From Spongilla lacustris (lineage: Eukaryota; Porifera; Demospongiae; Spongillida; Spongillidae): DNA of 64,000 nt. Positions 9,850 through 21,084 of the stretch are shown here, piece after piece. The position numbers and the translations under genes were made by a program. Numbering within the stretch: the stretch's first letter is position 1; each line of letters opens with the position of its first letter. The stretch lies in assembly GCA_949361645.1 (NCBI GenBank), contig OX442425.1:7051818-7115817 (forward strand), given 5' to 3'. Under the pieces are notes generated by a model that was not told the DNA's origin, searched no databases, and saw only the letters and a program-made list of their open reading frames with translations.

Positions 9850-11740
9850 TATACATGTGAGTGTATTTTTTTAGTTTATAGTACATTACATCAGTGTGTA
9901 GTATCATAAAATTCGTTCTACGACTGTACATGTACTATCACACAAGAAACTATTTTAATTATATAAAATACCTACCACTGACCTAGGTACCTATACATTA
10001 AATGTTCTCCGAGAAGCCAGCAGCCAGCGACACCAGGGATCTCAACATTATGGCTCTGGCATTAGACCGGACATTTATTTCTTCCTATGATTGTAACACT
10101 GATACATAACTGGTACATAACTGGTACATGTACATACTGCAGAATGTTATCTTCAATGCACAATAGGATGTGGCCGATCCAGCTGAAGAGTGCAAAGGTC
10201 AGGAACTGGGGGGGGGGGGAGTCCAAAGGTTCAGTGCGGCTTGGTAAGAGGGTTGACGCCATGCTTAGCAAGATAGAGACAACCTTGGTCATGGAGAAGC
10301 TGCATGGAAGGGGCATCCAAAACCGCTGCAGCTAAGGAAGAGTGATGGTCTCTGGTGGTGACCCCTATAATAGGGCCGGCGTTAGATGTCTGGCGGCCCT
10401 AGGCTAAAAGGTCTTGGTGGCCCCTCCATCTTCGCTCGAGGGTGCATTTTCCGGTGTCATGCATGATAATGTAGTGATCTGCATGCATACGATCACTGTC
10501 ACGCAAACTCTTAGTGCCTTCCAGAACCTGTTTTGGCACCATGGCCATATGAGAAAGTATTGGGGAAGAATCAGGTTAGACCTAATAAGGATCCCGGCTA
10601 CGCCTCCTGTCTATACGTTAATCAGTGAAATGATTTAGCGGTACATGCAAGGTTACATGCAAAATTGCAAAGATAATCGTGCATAACCCTTTCTATTATG
10701 TTTTAGAGCTAGCATTCAGTATTTCAATTCAGTATTACGAATTTCAATTTCCGTGTGACAGATGACAATCTTGTATTTGCGAGCAAAATGGTACATACAT
10801 GCACCCTGACGTCACGCGCAGCTTACATCATACAGTATGTTGCTATGTAGCAACTTGTATGCAACATACATGCGACGTAACTTACATAACTATATGTAAA
10901 CAAGGACACTTAATTAGCGCATGACGTCGGCGTCAGTGCAATCCAGGCCCGTAGGCTGGTCGGGAGACGGGGGGGTTCGGGAAAGCAATAAGGTGGGACT
11001 GATTAAGAGCGGGGGTGGGGGGCGTAGCCCCCTCTCGCCCAGCTAGGGGGTATGGGGGAGCGCTGTAAGCCCATCGGGGTCTGGGGCGGAGCCACAGCCG
11101 CTTTGCAACTTTTGCAATTTTTCAGCAACAAAACATAGCATAATTGCATAGAAACATGGATAGCCCAGTTTGTGTTCCCGTTCAATAATGAAGTACATGT
11201 AGGTCTGGCTTGCGAGTTGCGAGTCTAAAGGCTGGCATACACGGGGCGGCAACTTCCGGGCGATTTGTCGTATGATGATTCGCGGAACTTCTACCCATAT
11301 TCATTTGAGTTGCAAATTTAATTCACGGACCCTCCCCCCCCCCCTGCTGCTGTTTGTTGTGGGCGGGACGTGGGCTCGCGGGCTATAGCTATACAAGTAC
11401 ATGTATAGAAGTAATGAATAAATTATTTTGATGGCAAGCGGAACTAGTTTTGACGAGCGGGGGGGTCGACCGAACCCACCGACCCCCCCCGGCCACCTCG
11501 CCACTGCTCGCCCCGAAATCCTGGATCCACCCCTGGTCAGAGATAATATATATTATCTCTGCCCTGATCACCAGCTAGTTTGTCTCGTATTTTACGTGCA
11601 ATAAGAGTTGCAACGTTTACGGTTTACAGTTAGGATCACGTGCAGTTGATAAACATGTATTACAATGTATTACATGTATGGGGGCGCCCAGATGCATGGT
11701 GCACCGTGCAATTAACACGCAAGGATAGTTAATTATTAAA
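9850..11740. other. Gene-free stretch with transposon-end-like motifs
   Basis: Fragments such as agggccggcgttagatgtctggcggccc (about 10373-10400), G-rich blocks with ggggcggagccacagcc (about 11090) and cctggatccacccctgg (about 11518-11535) resemble hAT-like ends seen elsewhere in animal genomes. A 22-bp perfect palindrome, agagataata plus its complement, lies at 11539-11560. No coding exon is supported until the Rab24 copy A start. Confidence 0.3.
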
Positions 11741-11745
11741 GTTGT

Positions 11746-11847
11746 ATGGAACATAAGGTCGTCATTTTGGGCGCACAGGCCTGCGGAAAGACTAGCCTGT
11801 TAGAGCGATATATACGAGGAACGTTCAGCGAAGCTGAGTACCAGTGT
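11746..11847 (+). CDS. Rab24-like A, exon 1
   Basis: The ATG at 11746 opens [20 protein letters not shown], with the P-loop at residues 9-17. The exon ends EYQC before gtaagt, phase 0. The start is shorter than that of copy B by five codons. Confidence 0.8.
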
Positions 11848-14800
11848 GTAAGTTGATATCCATAACTGCATAACACGATTGGGGGCGAGGGAGTTGAACA
11901 CGCCCATTACAGGTACCGATGAGGAGTCTGGTAAATGGTTAGGTGTACAGTGCACAACACGTTGTACGTTGTATCTCACAGTGTCTTCGTGGAAAGGACC
12001 GTATAGGAGTGTGGAGGGAAGTGTGAAGACGATCAGTTAGAAACATGAAGTTATGCATGTACTCGACTGCATTGCTGCACGTATTAGCTACATACTGCTT
12101 GCAGCAATGCAGTCGAGTTTATTGTATATATATTGTTCAGGTTATAAAGTACTAATGGTTCGTCCGAGCGAAAGCGTAGCCTGGCTGGCTTCTCAGAGTG
12201 GGTCTAAACTGGAGTGGCGTGCCGTTGTTTCCCTTCCCTCGCTCGTCGGCGTGTGTACCGAGGTGCTGGCTCACGTGTGTGGTCCTTCGCGAGCACAGTA
12301 CTTGCAATGCAGTGTGTATTGCAATCATTATGTTCCCGTCCTCGTAGTCGATTGGAGCAGCCTTCGCGACCAAGAAGGTGGAGGTGGGAGGCAAATCTGT
12401 CATAATGGGGATATGGGTAAGTTGAGGGAGTGGGGAAGAGGGAAGGGAGGAAAGAGGAAGAGAGGGAAGGAGGTGTGAGACAGGAATGATGGAGGGGGAG
12501 GAGGGAAGTGAGAGGAATGATGGAGAGGGGAGGAGTGAGAGGAATGATGGAGAGGGGAGGAGGAAAGGGAGAGGGGCAGAGAGGGAAGGAGTGAGAGGAA
12601 TGATGGAGAGGGGAGGAGTGAGAGGAATGATGGAGAGGGGAGGAGGAAAGGGAGAGGGGCAGAGAGGGAAGGAGTGAGAGGAATGATGGAGAGGGGAAAT
12701 GATGGAGAGGGGAGGAGGGAAGGGAGAGGGGAGGAGGGAAGGGAGAGGGGAGAGAGGGAAGGAGTGAGAGAAATGATGGAACGGGAGAGGGGAGAGAGGT
12801 AAGGAGGAGTGAGAGAAATGATGGAATGGGAGAGAGGTAAGGAGGAGTGAGAGGAATGATGGAGAGGGGAGGACGGAGAAGGCAGATGTGCTGTTTTACT
12901 AATTTTGATATATACAGTTGACATGGGGATATTTTGATAAGTGTTGTATTTTCATGCTTTGCACAGGACACTGCGGGATCAGAAAGGTATGAGTCCATGA
13001 CACGTATCTACTATCGGGGGGCGGCCGCTGCAGTGGTGTGCTTTGGTATGTTCCCCCATAGTCCTGTGGGTGTGGCTTAGATAAGGAGTCCAGAATTTGA
13101 CAACACTTCATTAAAAAGTGAAGGGCATAGGAAGGCATCAGCTCCGTTTATGTAATTTGTTTTCAAATGTACATATAAACTTTAAGGTGAGGTACATGTG
13201 TGCCCAAATGTTGTTATGGTAACAACAGTCCTAAACAAATAGAGTGGATATGCAGTGGTGTGTCTATATATGTAAAAAAGAGTCGTACATGTATCTATAA
13301 ACCATTACTCAGCTTGTAGTTCATGCGTAAGCTAAGCCCTTTACTGATATTTTCATATATGTCCTTTGTGACCGTTTGGCTAGCCATCTCATGAATAACA
13401 TTAGAGCTGGCTCCTCCCAAAATCTCTTCCCTTTCATAACAGGCCCCCCTGTACATGTCCCCAGGCCCACTGTACATGTCCCCAGGCCCCCCTGTACATG
13501 TCCCCAGGCCCCCCTGTACATGTCCCCAGGCCCACTGTACATGTCCCCAGGCCCCCCTGTACATGTCCCCAGGCCCCCCTGTACATGTCCCCAGGCCCAC
13601 TGTACATGTCCCCAGGCCCCCCTGTACATGTCCCCAGGCCCACTGTACATGCCCTCAGCTACACTACTTGCTGCTTAAAGCATCTGGGACATGAAGCTCA
13701 TATCTCTTGCACAGCTACATGTACTGTGCACTCCATAATGTATTATAAGCACAGCTACATGTACTGTGCGCTCCATAATGTATTATAAGCACAGCTACAT
13801 GTACTGTGCACTCCATAATGTATTATAAGCACAGCTACATGTACTGTGCACTCCATAATGTATTATAAGCACAGCTACATGTACTGTGCGCTCCATAATG
13901 TATTATAAGCACAGCTACATGTACTGTGCGCTCCATAATGTATTATTAAGCACAGCTACATGTACTGTGCACTCCATAATGTATTATAAGCACAGCTACA
14001 TGTACTGTGCACTCCATAATGTATTATTAAGCACAGCTACATGTACTGTGTGCTCCATAAGCACAGCTCCTATTATCCCAATTGATCAGTTCGACCACTT
14101 GAATATGAGTACCTTTACAGCTCTGCTATTGAGAGGTGAGGGTAGCTGGAGTCCTGCTACAAGTAGTACAGTCTGTGGGGACAGTCAGGGTACATGTAGT
14201 TATTGTTTGGGAGGCTGCTCCTTAACCTCTGGGGACAGGGCTATCTTAATGCGCTGTGCATATTATCATGCAAAACTTGGTAGAATTTATCAATGTAGTT
14301 AATTAACCATTGGGTGTAGTTTGAATTACTTGCTGTTTTCCAATGTATTATGGACACACATTGTATTGTGTGTACACAAAGATTTTGGCTCCAGACTGTC
14401 CCCTATCATCCACAAGCTTGGCTCCAGACTGTCCCCTATCATCCACAAGCTTGGCTCCAGACTGTCCCCTATCATCCACAAGCTTGGCTCCAGACTGTCC
14501 CCTATCATCCACAAGCTTGGCTCCAGACTGTCCCCTATCATCCACAAGCTTGGCTCCAGACTGTCCCCTATCATCCACAAGCTTGGCTCCAGACTGTCCC
14601 CTATCATCCACAAGCTTGGCTCCAGACTGTTCCCTATCATCCACAAGCTTGGCTCCAGACTGTCCCACAAGCTTCCTTTAAATGCCAAATGCTGTCTTCT
14701 AACACATAGTCCAAGTAGTATCACTGTTTACCTTGCATTGGTAGTAATAACCACACACACAGCTATTGTGCTTAGCACAGGGCCATGTCATCATCTTCAT

Positions 14801-17800
14801 CTATGAATAAGTGGCACTACAAACACTAATCTAAAATTAGAATATAAGGAATGAGGTCGTATTATACAGCTGACCTGGACCAAGTTGGGGAAGGGGGGGG
14901 GGGGGGGGGGGGGATTTATAAACTTGTGCAATACCCCACACACTGCGGGAACAACTCTGCAGTGTGTGGGGTTGTATTTGTGCAGCTATGGGACAATGCC
15001 CCGCTGGATTTCACTCCTCCACTGAAGGCATTTTAAAAATCCTGCAAGTTGATGACAGATACTTGCAGGGTTATTTACAGAACAAGTTACAAAACGAGTT
15101 ACATGTAGCTGTTTGGCGTGCCGTCCAAACATCTCATGTTCCCTTTCACTTTACATACAGGGGTAGGCTTACACACACGAGAGGTGCATATACAGGCATG
15201 TCACAACAAACATGTCAGTAATGACCTGCAAACTTAATACATGTACTTTTTCCCTCTCACGAATTGCCTTGCTCAACAAGCCTCATTAGATTTTATTTTT
15301 TGGAATGCCATTTGAATTGCTCGCCAGCTCCAAATGATTTGTTGGTAAAGGATGGTGTGCTGTTTTGTAAATCTGCAAAATTGTTTGGTAACCATCAATG
15401 CAGGAGTTTAAGTGAATCAATATGGTAGTATTAAGAGAAGTATATGCTTCTTATTTTTGTAACTACGTATGCCATACCTACTGGTCACACCTACTGGCCA
15501 CACCTACAATTTCAGGTATTTAGATTTGCTAAATAATGTACTGTACATGTAGGACTGTAATATTGTTATACATGTACATGAATGTATAATTGCCGTAATT
15601 CCATACTTTTAAAACTCAATTGCTGTCCACACCAGTTTTAATTTAATTTTATATCCTGTACACAAAGCTTTCGCAACATAGAGTAGAAAGCATCCTGATG
15701 GTCGAGAGTCCCAAGCCACACCCACCTTTATTGTAGTGTGCTGGGTCTGACAAGTGTTGAGAAGATGGTCAATCCTTTCCTTCCTATGGGGTCGTAAGTA
15801 TCTGGTCCCCAGACCACAACATGAACTAGGAGAAAGCATTGTATAAGGGTTGCCTAGCAATGGACTGGATCTGTGCCATGGAACTACTGCCATGGCACCT
15901 GATTGGGGGGGGGGGGGGGGGCTGGTGTGCCATCTGTATATACATGTCTTGGTTATGGCTGGCATAGGGACACTTTAAATTTGGTGTTATATAGAATTGA
16001 CCTGTGCTTCATACTGTATTTAGCCAGTAGGGGTGTTGTCAATTGGCCATTGCTTAAAACCGATGGAGTTACATGTCTACACATGTAGTTACTTTCTGCC
16101 TTCCAGTTTGTGAAATTGTACCAACTATCTAACCGAAGTTGTTTTTATTTATTTGTGAACAGCAGGCCTGTAATAAACTGCACACATTCATAAGAGGGGA
16201 GAGGTGGAGTCATAAGAGGGGAGAGGTGGTGTCATAAGAGGGTAGAGGTGGTGTTATAAGAGGGGAGAGGTGGAGTCATAAGAGGGGAGAGGTGGTGTCA
16301 TAAGAGGGTAGAGGTGGTGTTATAAGAGGGGAGAGGTGGAGTCATAAGAGGGGAGAGGTGGAGTCATAAGAGGGGAGAGGTGGAGTCATAAGAGGGGAGA
16401 GGTGGAGTCACACTGATAAACACCCACCTTAGGATGAAACGTTGCGCCCATATGCCATAAGTCTTGAGAACACAACATGTATTGTGGTCGTGCGCTGAAT
16501 AAGAAAATAGATCTGACATAGCCATTGTAGTGTTAGCCTACCTGTACATGTATCTTCCCTGTCTGTTGTCCCTTGTACAGACCTTCATAATAATTACCTC
16601 TCTCTCAGATCTATCAGAACAGAAGAGTTTTGAGAGAGCAAGATATTGGGTGGACCAGTTGAAGAGTTGTGAAGAGGTAACGGTATGTGTGACTCCATTG
16701 GTTAGGGGTGTGGCCTCCATTGGTTAGGGGTGTGGCCTCCATTGGTTAGGGGTGTGGCCTCCATTGGTTAGGTGTGTTGACTCAATCATCCACTTTAGAT
16801 TATTGTACATGTGTATTACATGTAAGATGAGCATTGATTTGATTTTGGTACGGCATATTTGTAGACCAACCTTTGGATTTAGCACAGTAGAATCATATAA
16901 TGATCTGGTGATCACATGTTGAGGCATGGGGAAGGTGGGGCACACAGGGTCACATGATGGCAGGTGAGCCTACAGAGTCACATGATGGCAGGTGGGGCAC
17001 ACAGGGTCACATGATGGCAGGTGAGCCTACAGAGTCACATGATGGCAGGTGAGCCTACAGAGTCACATGATGGCAGGTGGGGCACACAGGGTCACATGAT
17101 GGCAGGTGAGCCTACAGAGTCACATAATGGCAGGTGGGGCACACAGAGTTAACTACCACTTCATATAGCTGTTGTTAATTAACTACCACTTCATGTGGCT
17201 GTTGTTAGTTAACTACCACTTCATATGGCTGTTGTTAGTTAACTACCACGTCATATAGCTGTTGTTAGTTAACTACCACTTCATATGGCTGTTGTTAGTT
17301 AACTACCACTTCATGTGGCTGTTGTTAGTTAACTACCACTTCATGTGGCTGTTGTTAGTTAACTACCACTTCATATGGCTGTTGTTAGTTAACTACCACT
17401 TCATATGGCTGTTGTTAGTTAACTACCACTTCATATGGCTGTTGTTAGTTAACTACCACTTCATATGGCTGTTGTTAGTTAACTACCACTTCATATGGCT
17501 GTTGTTAGTTAACTACCACTTCATATGGCTGTTGTTAGTTAACTACCACTTCATATGGCTGTTGTTAGTTAACTACCACTTCATATGGCTGTTGTTAGTT
17601 AACTACCACTTCATGTGGCATTAACTACCACTTCATATGGCTGTTGTTAGTTAACTACTACTTCATATGGCTGTTGTTAGTACTTTACAGGGATTTACCG
17701 CTCCCACCCCTATCCACCCCCTGGTTTGTCCCTAATTTGACTAACCCACCCCCTGGTTTACACATACCATGCCAAAATAAAACTACATGGCATGCCATTT

Positions 17801-20561
17801 AACAGTGCAGAGGGAAGACTTTTTTTTTGCCCACCCCCTACATTTATATATATTCCGAAACCCACCCCATATTGCAAACTTGTCGGTAAATCCCTGCTTT
17901 ACATCCCAGACAGGATTGCTGGCATGTCTAATGGCCAGCAGCAAACAACATATCTCGCGCATTAATGTTTCCAGTGTGAGGAAAATTGCTATACATCGAA
18001 CGGGTCATCTGTGTCAGAATTCTCATCCCCCTTGCAACTGATATATAAAATGGCGATACTGTAGATCTGGTAACCAACTGCTTGGTCTGCATTTTCTTCA
18101 CTTTGCGATGATTAATGGTCCTGATTTTGCTAAAAGTAGTTTTAGCATATCATATTCACGACAAGTCATTTGGCTCAACACTAAACCCAGTGGTTCTGAA
18201 TCACTAGGCACGAGTTCGAATCCTGCAAAGAAGGTGTTTATTCACCCGAGGAGTTTGGCTAAATAAGGGTTTGGGCCCGCCTCTCATCCTCCCAAATAAT
18301 GACTGTAACCACCTGCTGCACATTCAGGACAATAGACATTTAGCAAGTTTAAATTGTGTTGGGGTGAAGGTTTGTGTGTTAATTTGGACGTAGGCCTCGA
18401 GAGTTGAGTTTGACATTGCATGTACCACTTACATGTATATGCATCCCTCTCTACCTCTCCACCCTTCTCCCCCCCACACCCCACCCTTCTCTCCCCCACA
18501 CTCTACCCTTCTCTCCTCCACACCCCACCCTTCTCTCCCACACCCACCCTTCTCTCCCCCACACTCTACCCTTCTCTCCTCCACACCCCACCCTTCTCTC
18601 TCCCACACCCCACCCTTCTCTCTCCCCCACACCCCACCCTTCTCTCCACCACACCCTTCTCTCTCCCCCACACCCCACCCTTCTCTCCCCCACACCACAC
18701 CCTTCTCTCCCCCACACTCTACCCTTCTCTCCTCCACACCCCACCCTTCTCTCCCCCACACCCCACCCTTCTCTCCCCCACACTCTACCCTTCTCTCCTC
18801 CACACCCCACCCTTCTCTCTCCCACACCCCACCCTTCTCTCTCCCCCACACCCCACCCTTCTCTCCACCACACCCTTCTCTCTCCCCCACACCCCACCCT
18901 TCTCTCCCCCACACCACACCCTTCTCTCCCCACACCACACCCTTCTCTCTCCCCCACACCCCACCCTTCTCTCTCCCCCACACCCCACCCTTCTCTCCCC
19001 CACACCCCACCCTTCTCTCCCCCACACCCCACCCTTCTCTCCCCCACACCCCACCCTTCTCTCTCCCACCCTTCTCTCCCCCACACCCCACCTTCTCTCC
19101 CCCACACCCCACCCTTCTCTCCCCCACACCCCACCCTTCTCTCCCCCACACCTCACCCTTCTCTCCCCCACACTCTACCCTTCTCTCCCCCACACCCCAT
19201 CCTTCTCTCCCCCACACCCCACCCTTCTCTCCCCCACACTCCACCCTTCTCTCTCCCCTACACTCTAGAACTGCAAGGTGTACCTCTGCGGTACCAAGTT
19301 GGACCTGGTCCAAGGGGATAAGTGGAAGCATGACAATATGCAGCATTTAGCAAGAAAATATGCTGCTGGTGAGTGTGTGGTCTTATACACTGCTGTCCAT
19401 ACCTCTGTGTGGGTGTGGCATCTTTAGCTTATAGCCACACCCACCTTACTGTGGTGAGTTGTTACGTTTATATTTATTTTTTAGAGTTGGAAACAAGATG
19501 CATAGAGACATCAGCGGCAACAGGAGAGAACGTCGGTAGGTTTACTGCAGATAAAGTAGGGGTAGGGGGAAAGAAAATAGGGATTACTAGGGAGAAAATA
19601 GGATTACTAGGGGGAAAGTAGGATTACTAGGGGGAAAGTAGGATTACTAGGGGGAAAGTAGGATTACTAGGGGGAAAGTAGGATTACTAGGCGGAAAGTA
19701 GGATTACTAGGGGAAAGTAGGATTACTAGAGGCAAGTAGGATTACTAGAGGGAAAGTAGAATGCACAACGTTCAAGTTTACTACATGTACATGTAGGTTG
19801 GCTTAGGGAGAGCATGGCTTACTGTAGTTTACTACTGAGAACACCATACATTACTTATGAGCACATACATGTACATGTATACTGAAATTAAATCACTGAC
19901 ATGTGTTTATTACTTTTGTATTTGATGTGCTCCATTTAGAGTACCTCTTTCAACTGGTTGCAGAATCACTGATAGAGGCCAAGGAAAGACAGACCTCGCA
20001 CATACCACGTGCGTGTACATTGTGTTGTGTAAAAATGTTAACCATGGAAACATTTAGTCATAAAACAAGTATGAATCTGATAGATTGTCTAGTTGCATGT
20101 ACATGTATATGAACATTATACAAATACTAGCAATCAAGGTTTAAAATAATTATTGAGTAGTAGCAATTTTATTGTAATATATATTGTTATAATATTAGCC
20201 ATAGTACAAATGATTATGGGTATTATCTGAAGTTAAGTACCCTAACTGCATGTACCATTATTGTTGCATACTGTTTCCAAGCATACGTACCTCATAGCCT
20301 TATATGGTGTCCCTCAGGAATGCATGTACCTCATAGCCTTATATGGTGCCCCTCCCTCCTGTATATGCATGTACCTTATATGGTGCCCCTCCCTCCTGTA
20401 TATGCATGTACCTTATATGGTGCCCCTCCCTCCTGTATATGTACCTCATAGCCTTATATGGTATATGTACTCATTCTCCCATCATATCTGGCAATGCAGC
20501 TATGGGCCTTGAGGTGGGGAGCAGAGATAAAAACAACAGCTCAGGGTGCAACAACTGCTAA
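11746..20561 (+). CDS. Rab24-like small GTPase, copy A (8 exons)
   Basis: Eight exons, 11746-11847, 12348-12416, 12967-13045, 16609-16676, 19269-19368, 19485-19535, 19940-20008 and 20500-20561, join to 600 nt (199 residues plus TAA). Rab24 is a Golgi/ER-autophagosome GTPase. P-loop [19 protein letters not shown] (Ser replaces the catalytic Gln, a Rab24 hallmark), LCGTKLDL (TKxD in place of NKxD, also Rab24-like) and the C-terminal GCNNC prenylation motif are all present. Every exon length except 1, 7 and 8 equals that of copy B, with identical phases. Oddities: the switch I Thr is Ser (SIGAAF) and the G5 motif is SAA (ETSAATG), so this copy has diverged more. The join between exons 7 and 8 uses a gtgcgt donor chosen to keep phase 1. 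The gene name rests on motif recognition. Confidence 0.8.
12061..12118. repeat. 19-bp perfect hairpin in intron 1 of Rab24-like A
   Basis: actcgactgcattgctgca (12061-12079) is mirrored by its exact reverse complement at 12100-12118, leaving a 20-base loop. It is about 58 bp in total, the size range of a small foldback or a microRNA precursor. Confidence 0.8.
12348..12416 (+). CDS. Rab24-like A, exon 2
   Basis: After acceptor ctcgtag the exon reads [15 protein letters not shown] and ends MGIW before gtaagt. It is 69 nt, phase 0 to 0, the same as exon 2 of copy B. It carries switch I with Ser at the usual Thr position. Confidence 0.8.
12480..12885. repeat. Purine-rich minisatellite in intron 2 of Rab24-like A
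   Basis: Irregular repeats of gaatgatggagaggggagga and variants. It begins about 60 bases after the exon 2 donor. The opposite strand gives long open Ser/Pro/Leu frames that are composition artefacts. Confidence 0.85.
12967..13045 (+). CDS. Rab24-like A, exon 3
   Basis: Acceptor gcacag precedes [18 protein letters not shown] and AAAAVVCF; donor gtatgt. It is 79 nt, ending in phase 1. DTAGS carries the Rab24-type Gln-to-Ser change in the G3 motif. Confidence 0.85.
13440..13655. repeat. 22-bp minisatellite (intron 3, Rab24-like A)
   Basis: About ten copies of a unit built on ctgtacatgtccccaggccc with a two-base variable spot (cc or a). Confidence 0.9.
13709..14066. repeat. 40-bp minisatellite (intron 3, Rab24-like A)
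   Basis: About nine copies of a unit containing acagctacatgtactgtg and ctccataatgtattataagc; some units carry an extra tta. Confidence 0.9.
14385..14672. repeat. 33-bp minisatellite (intron 3, Rab24-like A)
   Basis: About nine nearly identical copies of a unit containing ggctccagactgtcccc and tatcatccacaagctt. Because 33 is a multiple of three, all frames stay open; these are not genes. Confidence 0.9.
14886..14911. repeat. Poly-G run
   Basis: About 26 G bases inside intron 3 of Rab24-like A. Confidence 0.6.
16190..16411. repeat. 22-bp minisatellite (intron 3, Rab24-like A)
   Basis: About ten copies of ataagaggggagaggtggag plus tc, with a gtg variant in some units. Confidence 0.9.
16609..16676 (+). 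CDS. Rab24-like A, exon 4
   Basis: After tctctctcag the exon reads (D)[19 protein letters not shown] and ends CEE before gtaacg. It is 68 nt, phase 1 to 0. SFERA-W matches the Rab24 helix 3 region. Confidence 0.85.
16690..16773. repeat. 22-bp repeat beginning next to the exon 4 donor
   Basis: Four copies of tccattggttaggggtgtgg, starting about 14 bases after the splice donor of exon 4. Confidence 0.85.
16934..17150. repeat. 28-bp minisatellite (intron 4, Rab24-like A)
   Basis: About eight copies alternating between two variants: gtcacatgatggcaggtg followed by agcctacaga or gggcacacag. Confidence 0.9.
17152..17690. repeat. 30-bp minisatellite (intron 4, Rab24-like A)
   Basis: About 18 copies of a unit built from ttaactaccacttcatatgg and ctgttgttag. 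The 10-codon period keeps a frame open; it is not a gene. Confidence 0.9.
18150..18346 (+). mobile_element. Possible tRNA-derived SINE or MITE remnant
   Basis: gagttcgaatcctgc at about 18210-18224 fits the RNA polymerase III B box (GTTCGAATCC). A possible A box, tggctcaacacta, lies about 40 bases upstream. The 3' part contains cattcaggacaatagacat, the terminus of the MITE at 56514-56964. The pieces may be unrelated. Confidence 0.3.
18446..19266. repeat. Pyrimidine-rich minisatellite ending at the exon 5 acceptor
   Basis: More than 30 copies of cacaccccacccttctctcc and variants fill about 820 bp. The array runs directly into the tacactctag acceptor of exon 5 and so forms its polypyrimidine tract. 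The long open frames on both strands are repeat artefacts. Confidence 0.9.
19269..19368 (+). CDS. Rab24-like A, exon 5
   Basis: It reads [18 protein letters not shown] and ends with ARKYAA before gtgagt; 100 nt, phase 0 to 1. TKLD is the G4 guanine-specificity motif in its Rab24 form. Confidence 0.85.
19485..19535 (+). CDS. Rab24-like A, exon 6
   Basis: After acceptor tttttag the exon reads (E)[16 protein letters not shown]; 51 nt, phase 1 to 1. The G5 motif is SAA where SAK or SSK is usual. Confidence 0.8.
19556..19757. repeat. 20-bp minisatellite (intron 6, Rab24-like A)
   Basis: About ten copies of gtaggattactagggggaaa, starting about 20 bases after the exon 6 donor, which itself reads gtaggt. 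Confidence 0.9.
19940..20008 (+). CDS. Rab24-like A, exon 7
   Basis: After ccatttag the exon reads (E)[17 protein letters not shown] and TSHIP, ending at gtgcgt; 69 nt, phase 1 to 1. The donor choice is inferred from phase and could be off. Confidence 0.65.
20285..20475. repeat. 37-bp minisatellite (intron 7, Rab24-like A)
   Basis: Three full copies plus partial ones of a unit with tatatggtgcccctccctcc and tgtatatgcatgtacct. Confidence 0.8.
20500..20561 (+). CDS. Rab24-like A, exon 8 with prenylation motif
   Basis: After ggcaatgcag the exon reads [19 protein letters not shown] and TAA. The terminal C-x-x-C suits geranylgeranylation of a Rab. The fit to phase 1 and to the end of the family supports the call. 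Confidence 0.65.
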
Positions 20562-21080
20562 AACCTTATTATATTTTTGTTTGTGAATTTTTTTTTTTTT
20601 TTTTTTTTGGCGTGGAATTTGTGTGTGTGAATTTGTTTCGTCATGCAATGATATTTTAATGTGGTCATTCCGAATACTCTGCTTACAGTCAAATCTATCT
20701 GCATGCGTTTTAGAACTTTTCTTGTATCGGGACCAGGAGCTAGACCAGTGTTCCGGACTATATGTTAATAGTGAATAAGCGGACGAGAGCGAAAACGCGA
20801 CGGAAGGATATATCGCATCGTTGTGGAACTCACTGCTGCACCAATATAAATATCTATAATTGTAAACTGGACCTATACACCTGGGTGGAATCATAGATTC
20901 ATACTGTATCGTGCTGCTGCTCTGATGTGGGTGCAAGCCCTCTGGCCGGATATATATGCTATCAAATTCCTCGTCACTGCGTCGCTAGAAGGGTCTATTA
21001 CGTACGCAAAAAAATACGCATAAGCTTCAGCCCACTACATGTGTATGTTATTATCTCGCTTACACGGTCGGGTGTTTCAA
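20562..21080. other. 3' flank of Rab24-like A, no other gene seen
   Basis: A T homopolymer (about 20589-20609) is the only clear landmark. No AATAAA close to the stop was found. Confidence 0.3.
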
Positions 21081-21084
21081 TCCA

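Noticed and set aside
10807..10814. TGACGTCA, a CRE-like site about 0.94 kb upstream of Rab24-like A
   Set aside because: A single eight-base match far from the start, with no other promoter signal; not supportable as a regulatory site.
12053..12478. 141-codon frame over Rab24-like A exon 2
   Set aside because: It reads through intron sequence; the exon with flanking splice sites and correct phase is the better explanation.
12204..12998. 264-codon minus-strand frame rich in Ser, Pro and Leu
   Set aside because: It is the complement of the purine-rich minisatellite and overlaps Rab24-like A exon 2.
14321..14806. Overlapping open frames with an 11-residue repeat
   Set aside because: These are by-products of the 33-bp minisatellite, open in several frames on both strands.
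17262..17624. Frame encoding a perfect 10-residue repeat ([10 protein letters not shown])
   Set aside because: The 30-bp minisatellite period is a multiple of three, so the open frame is automatic; it lies in an intron.
13440..17690. CRISPR-like array because of regular repeats
   Set aside because: The units are directly tandem with no unique spacers and lie in the introns of an animal gene.
18404..19350. Open frames of about 300 codons on both strands rich in Ser/Pro/His or Gly/Glu/Arg
   Set aside because: They lie entirely within a pyrimidine minisatellite in an intron of Rab24-like A; lack of stops follows from composition.
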